A stretch of DNA of 64,000 nt, taken from Botryotinia globosa. Taxonomy: Eukaryota > Ascomycota > Leotiomycetes > Helotiales > Sclerotiniaceae. Shown piece after piece: positions 23,915 to 36,400 of the stretch. The stretch covers positions 1,550,001-1,614,000 of the forward strand of contig RCSZ01000004.1 in assembly GCA_014898425.1 (NCBI GenBank), read 5' to 3'. The translations under genes were made by a program, and so were the position numbers. The number at the start of each line of letters is the position of its first letter. Within the stretch, counting starts at the first letter, position 1. The notes under the pieces were generated by a model. That model did not search any database, had not been told where the DNA came from, and was given only the letters and a program-made list of their open reading frames with translations.

Positions 23915-26679
23915 GAGTTATTAATTATCCCTCGAATTGGATAGGAATTATTTATATATAGAATATATATAAAATAGATCTGAATCGTTTCTAAAGAAAA
24001 ATTATAATAACCTATAATACTATTTAAATAAACCCTAAATTACTCATAGGTTTTTATATAATAGATTAAACTAATAAAAATGACTATCAGGAATATAAGA
24101 TTATAAGGGTTAATAGAATTAGAAGTACTATTTAATCCACAAATAATAATCGAAAAAACATATATAAAAGAAATTATTAAATAAAAAAAACAATTAGAAA
24201 TAAATATAAATTAAAATAAGAAAGAAATGAATTACTCAAATCTCCAAATTCGATCCAAGAAAATAATTAATATAAATTTTCAAAGAATAAACTATTTAAA
24301 TCTTTAAATTTAATCTAAAAAAAGAGTTAGTATAAGCTTTGGAAAAGGGAATTAAATTAAAAGTTCTATATTATTCGAAATAAGCAAATCTGAAACCCCT
24401 ATTTCAATACACTTTTATTTATTAAATACTATTAATCATTATTACCAAATTAATTTATAAAAAAATATAAATAATCAAATTGTTATAAGATAAAGGGATT
24501 CCTTATTTTACTCAAATATATCGAAAGAATTATAAAAGATTATAATTTAATAAAAGAAACAATTAAAGATATAGACTAAAAAGAATAAAAAAAGAAAAAT
24601 AAGAATAATAATAATAAAATGCTAATTAGTAATATTTATATATAATATTTTGATTAATAATATAATGAAATTTAATAATCTATAATTCTTTATAGATAAA
24701 AGAATTTCTATGGATATTAGATCAAATAGATTGCTATTATCAAGTATTCGAAATATATTAATTATTATTAATACTAATATTTTATTTATACTATTTACAG
24801 GATTCTTTTGGGATAAATCTAAAATCAAAATATCTTTATTTTTTAAAAGAAAGAAAACTAATATTAGATTATAGATTATAAAGTTAAAAGATTATTTTGT
24901 ATTAAAAGATATCTTTGATATTATATAATAGATAGTATTAACAAGAAATTATATTAATAGAGATATTAAAAAACGAATCATATTAATACGACTATATAGC
25001 GATTCTTCAATTACTATAAAATTCGAGAATTGGAATTTCTTAAAAGATTAATTGTTCAGCTAATATAATTCTACTGATACAAATCTAAAAACCAATCTTT
25101 GAATAACAAAAGTTATTATATTTGAAAAACAAATGATACAAGACTTTAACAATTATTTCGAATCAATTCTTCAAAATATTTTGTAGATATATAAGAATCA
25201 AATAATAATAATATATTACTTTATAAAATTGATTAAATCTATTCTCTTATATATCTATATAGATTATAATAAAGTATTATTTATAATATTCAAAGGATTG
25301 AAAATAATAATATAAAATATAAAGAATTTCCTATATATATAAAAGCGATTGTTTTTAATCAATAATAAATAAATAAGATTTAAAAGAAAAAGAAAACCAA
25401 ACGAGGATATATAATATAATGTTTTCAATTCAATTAGATTTAATAACGATTTATATAGAAAAAAGAAAAAAGAAACAAAATTCCTTGAAATCTTAATAAA
25501 ATAAAAAAAAAGATATAGAGAAAACAAAATATATTTCAAATATAGAAAAGTAGATTATTAAATTAGTAATTGCAAGAATTAATTAATTAATAAAAAAGAA
25601 AATAAATAATTGGGAAACGATAATTCTTTTTGATAATAAAAGTATTGAAATAAAAAAGGAGTAATTACTTTAAAGAAAGTTATATCAAACTAAAAAGAAA
25701 TCTAAAAAGATCCCTAACCATTATTATAAAAGAAAATAAGAATTTATATAATTATTGATTATCAAATCTAATATAAAAAATAATAATCTAATATTAAATA
25801 TCTAGTGTTATATAGTCAATATATTTAGATCGAATTGAAAAGATATTATTAATATTAGTTCTAATACAAAAAAAGGAATTATAGTAATTAGTAATATTAG
25901 GATTATATAATATAGAATTATTAATAGAAATAAAGAACCAACTATATCAATACTATAATTATAAGAATACTATAAATTTCCTTCAGTTATTGAATATAAA
26001 AAACCTTTTTTAAATAACAATTATCATTTATATAAACAAAAACAAAGATAAAATATTATTTATAGTAATCATCAATTTTGCTATAATAACAAATTTCATT
26101 TCCCCAGAAATAATAAAACAAATTTAGTATAAAAAGTTAAATATATATTATCTACTAATTAGAGATATAAATAAAAACATTTTAAAACTAATATTTATTT
26201 CAATTTATAAGAAAATCAATTTCAAATATTTGTTAATCAAAGGCAATATATTATCAAAATTCAAAATTATATTATTAAAAATAGACAATATTATATTCGG
26301 ATTTCTATAATTTCAATAATATAATCCGAAAATAGATTAGAGATCAAACAAAATATTCAATAATAATAATTCAGAATTATAGGTTATATTAAATATACTT
26401 GATTTCTTAAATCTTATATATAATATAATTAAGAAAATAAAGACTATACCAAAAAAGAATATAATTACAATAATATTATTATTCCTAATATTTATAAATA
26501 ATAATAGAATAAATCATACAACCATCTAAAAAACATCTAGGAAAATTCTAGATATATATTCGAAATATTTTTTATTATTTAATAAAAAAGAAACAGAAAA
26601 ATTACTATTCTATAAATCTGAAATTGATTACAAAATTATTTTCTAAAAAAATTATTAATCAAAATTTGAGTTATTATAT

Positions 26680-29600
26680 AATCTATTCGAATATAAACTT
26701 GAAATATTTAGAAAATATATTACAAAAATATTTATATTAGAATTTATAAAATTATCAAAATCAAAAGTAGAAATACCATTTTTGTTTATATATAAAAAAG
26801 ATATCGAGGAATTATATTTATATATAGATTTTAAAAATATAAATAATAGTATAATATCAAATCGATATTTTATTTCATTTATTTTAAAAATATTGAATTA
26901 TTTTGAAAAGATAAAGATATTTACAAAATTTGATCTATATAAGATCTATAATTTAATAAGAATTTATTTAGATAATAAATAGAAAACAATTTTCTATATA
27001 TATTTCAGATTATTTGAATATTTAATATTATTATTCGGTTTATATAATACTCTAATCATTTTTCAAATATATATTGATTAATATTTACAAAAATTCGTTA
27101 ATAAATTGATTATTATATATTTGGATAATATTTTAATCTACTCAAAAAATAAAAAAGATTATAAGTTTTATATAAAACAAATCTTAAAGAAACTATTGAA
27201 ATAAAAATTATTCTATAAATTCGAAAAATATTAATTCAATATAAAAGAAATAGAATTTTTAGACTATATTATCTCAAATAAAAGAATCGCTATAGATCAA
27301 ACTAGAATTAATTCAATTATAGAATAATTAATACTAAAATTAATATATGAAGTATTATTATTTCTAGGATTTTATAATTTCTATAAATGATTTATATTTA
27401 GTTATAACAATATTATATTATTAATAATAAATAATATAAAAGAAGGGAAAAAGTTCGAATAAATTAAAGATTGCAAAAAAGCTTTTATTATATTCAAAAT
27501 TGTTTTTACTAAAGCTTTATTATTATATTATTTTATTATAATATTAATCTGTTTTTTGAAAATAAATATATCTATTAAAATATTGTATAAAATATTATTA
27601 CAAATCCAAAAAGATATATATAAATATTTGATTATATTTTACTTTTGAAAACTAATATTAACAAAGATAAATTATACAATATTCGATTAAAAATTACTTG
27701 TAATAATAGAATCCATCAAATATTAATATTATTTTTTAAAAGAAGTTTAATATCAAATAACCATTATCTCTGATTATAATAATCTAAAGCATTTTACAAT
27801 CTTCAAAATCTTTATAAAAAAATAAGCTAAATGAATAATAATATTATTAACAATCGATTATATTATTGTATATAAACCAAAAAAAAGAAACCCTGCTAAT
27901 AGTTTTTCAAGAAAAACAGATTATTAATACAAAATAGCAAAATCAATATCTTTTTTGAAACTACAAAAACAAATTATAGATTCGTTATTATTATTAAACG
28001 ATTAATCTGATATATTATATTTAATTGAAGATACTATAAAAAGGAAAATCGAGGAAGGTATATTATATACATTTAAAGAATTGCAAGAAATGGATGAGAA
28101 CTATATCGATATAAAAAGAATCGAATTCCTTGCTACATTTTAGATTAAAGAAATATCAAAAGAAAATCTAAATAATATTTAGAAAAACCTAAAGCAATAA
28201 TTAGATCTTATCGATTCAATTTGATATTATTAGCAATTATACTCCAATCCAATAGGAATTCAATTCAATCTGAAAAAGGAATTGTAATATTACAAAAGAA
28301 TAAGATTGTTTATTTTAACAAATAAAATATTATAAAAAAACTTAATAAAGGAATTCCATAACTCTTTAATTATAGAACATTTTAGTAAAAACAAAATAAT
28401 CAAAGTAATGAAAAGAATATTATATTAGTAAGAAATAGATATGAATATTGAAAATTATATATACTTATATCTAACTTGTTAGTGTAATAAACTATTATAT
28501 ATAATGATTACTGGAGAATTAGTTTCAATATCTATCCCAAATAGATTATAGAAAGGTATAATATTGAATCTAATTATAGATTTATTAATATCAAAATTCA
28601 AAGCAGATTTCAATAACAGGGAAAAAGGAAATATACAATTATACCCTATTTATAATATTATATTAAATATAATTTGTAGAATAACAAAGGAAGTAAAATT
28701 TCTATTATATAAAAAAGATATAATATTAATTCAATTTGCTTACTTTTTTCTAAAGGAAATGTTTATAGAATATAGAATACCAAATTCTATTATTATAAAT
28801 AAAGCGAATTTGTTCACAAATATATTCTGGGTAATATTTATAAAATATTTAGATATAATCCAAAAACTGTTTACAATATTCTATTTATAAATAGATAATT
28901 CAATTGAGAGATTAAATCAAATTATAAAAATATATTTTAGAATATATATCAATTATAAATAAGATAATTGAATAGATCTATTATATTTAATAGAATATAT
29001 ATATAATTTGATTTTTGTTTCAAATATTAAATTATTACCTTTTAAAATAAATGGGAAAAATATTCTATTATTTCAGATTATTATAATTACAAATAAAAAG
29101 CTAAAAAATATAAAACAATTAATAAAGAAATTAAAAAAATTATATTAATAATTGATAAAAGATTTAATATATATATAAGATATATAAGCAAAATATTATA
29201 ATACAAAATATCATTTATTATTATTTAATACTAAAAATCAAATATAATTATTTTATAAGAATCTAATAACAAACTGAAAATGTAAAAAACTAGGGCTTAA
29301 AAAATTAGAATCTTTCAAAATATTCAAAAGTATCGATTTATAAAGCTATTAAATCAAGCTTTCAATATTTTACAAATATTACAATATTTTCTATATAAAT
29401 TTATTGATATTATATAAAACAGCAAAAAAAGTAAATAGATTCGAAAATATATTAAAACTATTTATAACAAAAATAGTTACAAATAAGGTTTATAAAGATA
29501 AAATATCGAAATAGAAAGTAGAAAGAATCCTGGATTCAAGAATATATAAGTATTAAAGAAAACTATAATATCAAATATATTGGAAAAGCTATTTCCAGAA

Positions 29601-29695
29601 TAAAGATAGTTAATAATCACTAGAAGATCTAAAGAACTTTAAAAAAGAGATTATAGAATTTTATAAAAGAAAACCTTTTGCTTTAAATAGAATTA
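26680..29695 (+). pseudogene. Retrotransposon pol relic (RT, RNase H, integrase, chromodomain)
   Basis: The longest intact stretches are 26782-26982 (reverse transcriptase fingers/palm with IYKKD, YIDFKNINN, IFTKFDLYK) and 28564-28890 (integrase core with RITKEVKFL and IPNSIIINKANLFT). The RT active site at about 27115-27140 reads YLDN rather than YxDD, and the integrase position where Asp is expected reads Asn. Both are single G-to-A changes of the RIP type. At about 29515-29695 a chromodomain pattern is visible (RILDSRIY, IYWKSY, LEDLKNFKKEIIEFY). The element is non-functional in its present form. Confidence 0.85.
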
Positions 29696-29699
29696 TAAA

Positions 29700-32085
29700 A
29701 GAATAATTATATTGATTTTATTTTTATTTTCTTAAAAAAAGAAAATCTGATAAAATTTGAAAGAATTATAATTAGTTTCTGTTTTACAAAATATATTATG
29801 AATATTAGATTATAATTAATTGTTAATTAATAACTATAATTCAAATTTGATAATACAATTGTTTATCAAAAAAATTTTCAAATTTGTTTAAAACGAAAAT
29901 GAATATCGATTATATATTTCAAAATAAAAAATACAGAATGATTAACAAACATTAGAATAGAGTTTACAATATAGATAAGAATATACAAAATAAATCTTAC
30001 TTTCAAATAAAATAAAATAAAAAACTATAGCTTTCGTTTTAATATAATTAAATAGAAAAATGAACCCTCAACTATTATTATCGATCTATAAATTTGAAGT
30101 TTTATTAAAAAAACTATATTTTCCAATCAATATTATAATATAATAGATTACAAATAAAAAAACAAATTATCAAATAGCTTTTTCATTATAACTTAAACTA
30201 TTATTATTATTTATTTAAAAGCAAAAATCAATATAAAAATAGAATAATAAATATAACTAATTTGAATAAATTTAATATCATTTTGAAAGCAAAAGCAAAA
30301 CTAATTTTATTGTATATATTTTGAATTCAAATCGGAGTATAAAAAGAAGAAATCGAATATTTATTTGGTATAAATTTTGAAAAAGAAAATGAAGTATATC
30401 GAAAAAAGATAAAGCGAATAATTATCAAAATATATAGAAAAATATAGATTTGATTTCAATTAAACCTTTAATCAAATAATTATAGGCAAATATGGATATT
30501 AGTAATAGTTTTTAATATATTCAAATTCGAATATAAGGAATTTAATTGAAAGAATCAAGAAAATTAAAATACAACAATAAAAGTATTTCTAAAATACAAT
30601 TAAATAATAATTTATAAAATATATAAGGAGTATATCAAATATTAAGGATTTGTTTTGTTGATTTTTAATAAACCAAAAGGATTTATAAGAATTGTTTTTA
30701 TTGAACAATAACAAGAGTAATTATTAGATAGAGATAATATAAAAGCAAAATTTAAAAATAATCTAGAATTATTTTGTAAAATTGATAATAATTATATTTA
30801 TAATATTGTGGAAAACTAGGAGACAAATAATATTGTATTAAAAGATTAGGGTATAATTACAAAAAAAAACAATCTAAATTATTAATAATTAAATAACAAA
30901 TTTAAACAATTTGTATTGAGATTTATAAAAGAATTAATTGAAAATAATATCGAATATTTCTATAAAGAAATTAATAATTTATATTAATTAATATAATAAT
31001 GTAGTGAAAATATAGAATAAGATTTTTTATAATAAATTTTTTACTAATAGAATACTATATATAGATCTAATCCAAAACTAAGTAAATTAGAAAGAATCAA
31101 TAGTAATATAAGTATAGTCTACGAATATTTGTAAACAGATTTATATATACAAAAGAAAAGAAAACTAGCAAAGCAAATAAAGAAAACCTTAGAAACTATA
31201 GGCTTTAAATTATATTATAAAGATTTACAATAAAAAGCCTCAATATTTATCAAGATTTATTCAAACAAAATAGCTCTATATATAAGTTTTATCAATAAAT
31301 CACAGAAATTTATGTAAAATAATTTGGTAGTTATAAATGATCTATTTATTTATAAAGATTATATATAGAAAGTATTAATAAATTATAATACAAAGAATAT
31401 AAACTTTTGTAGAGTAATCAATATAAAGATTATAATATAATTGATTTAGAATTGTTTATATAATTGATATTAATTATAAAATATAATATAATTAAACAAA
31501 AAAGTTATATATTATTTATTAAAAAAAAAAAGAATTTCAAATCAATCGAATTTTTCCAAATTTATACTATAATATTTAATTTATTGTTATAAAATGATAA
31601 GTGTAATATTAATATATTAATTATTTAATTAAAAAATCAAACTTTGAATAATATCAATAGAAATAGAAACCATTATTTAATAAAAAAGAGAGTTTATTAT
31701 TATTACTACTAAAAATCAATAATACAAAGTCTAATATCAGACAGATTCTAAACAATAATTAGGAAAAACCCAAATAATATATAGAATTCCTTTCCTCAAT
31801 CAATTAACAAATTTTTTTTGTTTTATTTACAATCAAACCTTAGTTTTTATTAAACGATTATCAATATAATAATAATATTGATAATAACAAATTTATAATT
31901 ATTATAAACAATTTGAGATATAAAATATTATGGTTATAAGAATAATTTGGGATATAAAATATTATGATTATAAAAGCAATTTAGAATCTGATTAATAAGG
32001 TTTTCCATAATTCTTTTTTTTTTTTAGTATTAGTTTTCTATTGTTAATAAAATGATTAGAAGTTTATTTATAAAATAGAGGTGAT
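29700..32085 (+). other. Unassigned 3' region of the LTR element, possible extra ORF relic
   Basis: 2.4 kb between the chromodomain and the 3' LTR. Plus-strand frames between about 30600 and 31450 contain coding-like runs (FNKPKGFIRIV, DNIKAKFKNNLELFCKIDN, KLAKQIKKTLETIGFKLYY, YSNKIALYISFINKSQKFM) separated by stops, as if a further protein was encoded. I do not recognise it. Confidence 0.35.
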
Positions 32086-32245
32086 TGTGAGGATGTATAG
32101 ACTTTTTATATATATAATCGGCTGTATTAATCATTTTAATTAGTTTTTTAAGTATAAATTGGAAGCCTTGTTTTTAACTTTTTTTTAGATTTTTATTAAT
32201 AATTAAACCATTAAAACGACTCCTTTTCAGTTCACAGTCCTCACA
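32086..32245 (+). repeat. 3' LTR
   Basis: 160 bp starting TGTGAGGATGTATAGAC, aligned over its full length with the 5' LTR; substitutions are mostly C to T or G to A. Preceded by a short purine-rich stretch (AAATAGAGG) compatible with a polypurine tract. Confidence 0.9.
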
Positions 32246-32250
32246 TAAAA

Positions 32251-33300
32251 ATACATTTCAAAATATAAACTCCTTTCTTCCTTTATATTTCCTTTTAATA
32301 ATATAATAATAATAAATTTTTGAAAACTTTTTTTATATTCTCATTTTACTCTTTATTAAAACTAATTACATATTAATTTCATTTATAAATATAACCTTTT
32401 TCCAATCTTCTAAAATTCAATTTCAATATTTCCAAACCTATTTATATCATTATTCTTTATCAGATTTCTTCAACCCAAACTTAATAATAAATTTAGTTTG
32501 ATAATAACCCTTATTCTTTAAATATTTATATACACTTAAAATATAAATCTTATTAGCTCTAATAAAATTCAAAAACTTATTAATTTTATTAATAATAATA
32601 ATATAAAAATATTATTATAAAAATATTATTATATAATTGAATTTTGAATAATAATCTACTCAATAATATTCTCCATTTCTTTAATCATTTTCTTTTTTTT
32701 AGAATCTTAAATATATTTTTTTTATTCAATATATTCAAATTTTAATCTTTTGTTTTGTCTTTCTACATAACCCCTTTCTACAATTAATTAACGAATTTTA
32801 TAAATTTGAAAATAAAAGATCTTTATAATTTCAATAATATTAAATAAAAGGATTCCAATTTCAAAGAAAGTAAGAAATTGAAGTTTAGTATTAATATTTA
32901 TATAAAAAGATTTTTTTAAAGGAGGAAAAAAAAAGAGAGTTTTCAAAGGAAATAAAATAGGTATATATTAAAAATATATAGATTAAATAATAAGAGGAAA
33001 AGGATTTAAAGAGTTTATAAAAGATAAAGATTTATTAAAAGTTTTAATAGAAACTTTAGATTCTGAAAAGGGATAAGATATAAAAAAACTTGAATCAAAG
33101 GTATCGATATTATTATTCGAATAGTATAATATAATATAATTTAAATATACTTTTTTATATAATATATCAATAGAATTAATCCTTTTTATATAACAAAGTT
33201 TTACATTTTTATTTATTTTTTGAAATACTTTCAAAATTCTTTATTTTAATAATAACTTTCTGTAAACTTTGTATATATATATAGTTACTAGTTTGTTATG
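32251..33300 (-). pseudogene. Tc1-like transposase relic, N-terminal and middle part
   Basis: Reading the minus strand, fragments with EDWKKVIFINEI (the region of the second catalytic Asp in Tc1-type transposases, here with Asp replaced) and a EFIF-NVFL segment are visible between stop codons. The only longer open frame (32983-33234) starts at a non-ATG codon and is AT-driven. The reading breaks where the retrotransposon inserted; the C-terminal part continues at about 23750-23100. The gene is dead: many TGA/TAA codons are where Trp or Gln codons are expected, as RIP produces. Confidence 0.65.
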
Positions 33301-33397
33301 CTTTTATAGATCTATAAACCTATAAATACCTTATAAACTATTATATTTTAATAGATCAAAACCATGTATTAGTAAAAGTGGAATTTCAGGCTCGAAC

Positions 33398-33442
33398 CCT
33401 GTAAAATGCCTATAATCTCTTCCAAAATGACCGCGACCTCCG
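33398..33442 (-). repeat. Right terminal inverted repeat of the Tc1-like element
   Basis: Reverse complement of 22894-22938 with one extra base; flanked outside by TA at 33443-33444. Confidence 0.9.
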
Positions 33443-33444
33443 TA

Positions 33445-36400
33445 CATGTGACTGCAATTTAGTGCCAATAAACGTTCGTGTCGTCGTGGAAATATTCCGG
33501 CAGAAAGAGCAGACCGACTTTCCCTCCTCCCACATTCTTGATTTCTTTACTCGAAATCCGTGTTTTGATTGAACTTCTATCTTCACCTCAAACGGGAGAC
33601 ATTATCAAAGTTACAAGTTTCTTTTCTTGGCATCAAACTATCTCATGATGATAATCACAACCTCAATTGCGCACCCTGGTGAGCGAATGTGTTGACTTCA
33701 CGTTTACCATGCTTGTTCCTGTTTGATGTTCCAAGCTGCAGCCTCCTACTTCACGATGGGCTTGCAAAAATTATCTCCTATAGGATTCCATAATCTTGTA
33801 CAAATGTGATTTCAGAGGAGCTTTTTGCCCCAATACAGGATCACAATTTCACAATTTGCGCACATAGATACCAGCTTGATACTTGGTATTTGAGTTCATA
33901 ACTTACCTCATCCAATCTCAAGTATGGAGATAATCATGGAGAACCAGGTGAGATGCAGCATTAGTAAGCTTTGCTGGGGCAGATTCCAGAAACCTCGCAG
34001 CTGTGACACCTGCTTCAAAAAGAGAATTCAATTTAGCGCTGCTAGTAGTTATTTTACAAATTCAGTCCAGCGAGGCAGTGTCTCAATATGTTCCATCTTA
34101 GTACGAACGAACATATGCTAGGCTCGCGCCGGCTAGACATGCTAGCAAGATTTTGTAGCCTTGGCATTTCGTTACACGGTGAATATTTCATCAAAGTCGG
34201 GTTGAGTTGCTCCGATGAGCCTCAGCGGATGCAAATCTGGTGACACAAAGAGTGGTTTATGGGTTGAAATCATTCTAGAATGTTGGAAGAAAAGGAGGCT
34301 CTTTTATCCGGCATGAGGCATAATCGCCAATTTCTTTTTGAAGGCGTTTGCGTAGAGACGGGAGAATCTTCCCGTCCCGTTAAAAGATGCGAAAGCTAAC
34401 CAGAAGATCACAAACCGCATTTGTCTCATGGCAAAAAAAGTGTACTTAACCGGTGACTGTCGAAGACGTCGACAGTATCGAGCAGGGGGTCCCCAAGTTC
34501 TCGGGTCTGTGGCTGAACAAGAAGTCGAGGCTTTGAAGAAGAAATCTCCAACGGGATAGCGAAAGAGTAGCGGTAAGAGATCTTGCTTTTTTATGTTGCT
34601 CCATGCGTGATCTCACTACTTGCTGCATGCTAAATTACTTGCGCGTGTGATTGATTGACATGGCGTGTTTGAAAAGATTTGCAGGAGGTGCTCGAAGAAG
34701 AGCTAAATTTAATCAAAATGCACGATCCTCGTCCACGCTAATTTGCCACAAACGTATGGTAGTGCGATAAGTAGAGGAAAGGGCGAAATGAGATGACGAC
34801 TTTTGGAGGGGAGGAGAGTACGATTGGGCTTGACCGCCTTCAGAACCTCTTTTCACGCGACATAAGTTGAGAACTTACATATATTGCAGGGTGATGATTC
34901 GAGAAATCATCTGTAATGAGCGCGCGTTGCTTCTTGTGGTGATTGGTTAGATAACTGTTACAATGCAGTCAGCTGCTTATCGAGTCAAGAACTTGCCACA
35001 CTGTAAAAATCGCTTCGGAGATTACCTCGAGGGGAATGAGCTACAATCATTACATCACACTAGCAAGTGAACTCAACGCAGAATCGGCAGTTAGCCATAG
35101 ATGGTTTGATATGATTGATGGTTGTAATCCATCCATCCTTGCCAAGCCTTGTAAGGCATAGCAGCTGGTATGCTTTCAACATTACAACGTCGCACAAGAA
35201 AGTTGAAGAAACGGTGAAGATGCAGTATTCTCAACTAGGCAATACACATGCGAATGATTGGCACCTAAAGCATCTCTCTAATCAGTGTTGTCTCAATCAA
35301 GACGTGTCAACGCAACGTACTCCATCAACCCGTTTCTTGGGTACCTGGGATTGGAAACATCGTTGTTGGTGGCTGCTAGGATTGATCTACATTGCGACGT
35401 CTTGTAGAAGTCGAATCTCAATTATCACGGACTTCAATATAACGCATCTCCCCCTGATTTCGGATAATCTCTCACCGCCAAATACAGCTTCTATCACCCT
35501 ACTTAAATTTCATGAAATAGCTTCAGCCTCATGAGTTTGCCGATATCCGGGCATTTGTATCCAATCATTTTTTTTATTTGCTCTTCGGTTGCTATCATGA
35601 ACTTGGGGATCACCCAGAAACTTCAAGCCAGCTAGTGTCATGTCTCAAAGACATAGGTCAACAATGCAAGAGGAAAGAACTCAAGTGTATGCAGGCCAGC
35701 GCCCGGACTTCAATATCGAACCTCGCATCGCACTCAGATGCTATTGCGTTAAACTGATCATGCATAATCATATCAATTTGGAGCTTGTCTTGCATGATGC
35801 GAGCCAAGGTACTTTGCATCGCACATTATTATTCCAATCTATCCACAGATTCTTTCATTATGTTTCTATATGTAAAACATGTACGATTCAAACGACTGAC
35901 ATATACGATAAGCACATGGATCGCATGCAGCGAGAGTCATTCCAAATATCTCCGTAATTTTTAGGTCCTGATTGAACGTTTTCGTCACCATCCTTATTTA
36001 AAATATACAAGGTAACATAGTCGGCCTCGCCGGGCCCATTCTGGATTACCCACAGAGATAAGGACGATTCTGTTCTAAGTTCGATCAGGCCTTCTCACTG
36101 TCTTTAGGATACCGTGTTGGTACAGCCTCAATAGACGGCTGGAACAAGAACATATGACAACTTAGCTTAGCTGCTGAGGGAAGCTAAGCCGCTGGTAGTT
36201 TGCGCTAGGAAGAGGGAAAGTGAGAGGGGGAAGGGGAAGGGGAAGAAAACATGATGGGAGATTTCATTAGTTGATGAGCTCTTCAAATCTTGTTTATGCA
36301 CCCCCAAGTATAGCATTTTCAAATACATTCTCTCAGTCCAACCTGCCAACTCACATCCACATATTCCAATCACCCATCAACTAGCACATGTGCATGCACA

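Larger units (their letters stand above)
23755..32245 (+). mobile_element. Chromodomain Ty3-type (Metaviridae-like) LTR retrotransposon, 8491 bp, RIP-inactivated
   Basis: Two 160-bp LTRs (23755-23914 and 32086-32245, TGTGAG...CTCACA-type ends) are flanked by the identical 5-bp target duplication TAAAA (23750-23754 and 32246-32250). Plus-strand relics occur in Ty3 order: reverse transcriptase (about 26700-27150), RNase H region, a C-x2-C remnant of the integrase zinc finger near 28475, integrase core (28564-28890), and a chromodomain-like segment (about 29515-29695). All frames are riddled with stops. Differences between LTRs are nearly all C-T or G-A. The order with integrase last plus chromodomain places it with chromoviruses. 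About 2.4 kb of unexplained sequence lies between the chromodomain and the 3' LTR. Confidence 0.9.
22894..33442 (-). mobile_element. Tc1/mariner-family transposon split by an LTR retrotransposon
   Basis: Terminal inverted repeats of about 45 bp (22894-22938 and 33398-33442, starting CGGAGGTCGCGGTCATTTTG) differ by one indel and are flanked by TA on both sides. Removing the inserted retrotransposon (23755-32245 plus one 5-bp target copy) leaves about 2.05 kb, a normal size for this superfamily. Minus-strand relics of a DDE transposase are readable on both sides of the insertion. On the right, LEDWKKVIFINEI and EFIF-NVFL lie between about 32430 and 32250. On the left is an IERIPKYI-KVIKL-like C-terminus at about 23230-23130. 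Botrytis Flipper is a known element of comparable size with TA target sites, but this is not shown to be the same element. Confidence 0.85.

Noticed and set aside
25264..25539. 91-codon minus-strand hydrophobic ORF within the retrotransposon
   Set aside because: It is almost entirely Phe, Leu, Ile, Tyr, Lys and Asn, as expected from pure A/T sequence, and lies antisense to the element.
35115..35534. 139-codon plus-strand ORF
   Set aside because: No similarity that I can recognise and no promoter or intron support; amino-acid content is typical of random sequence.
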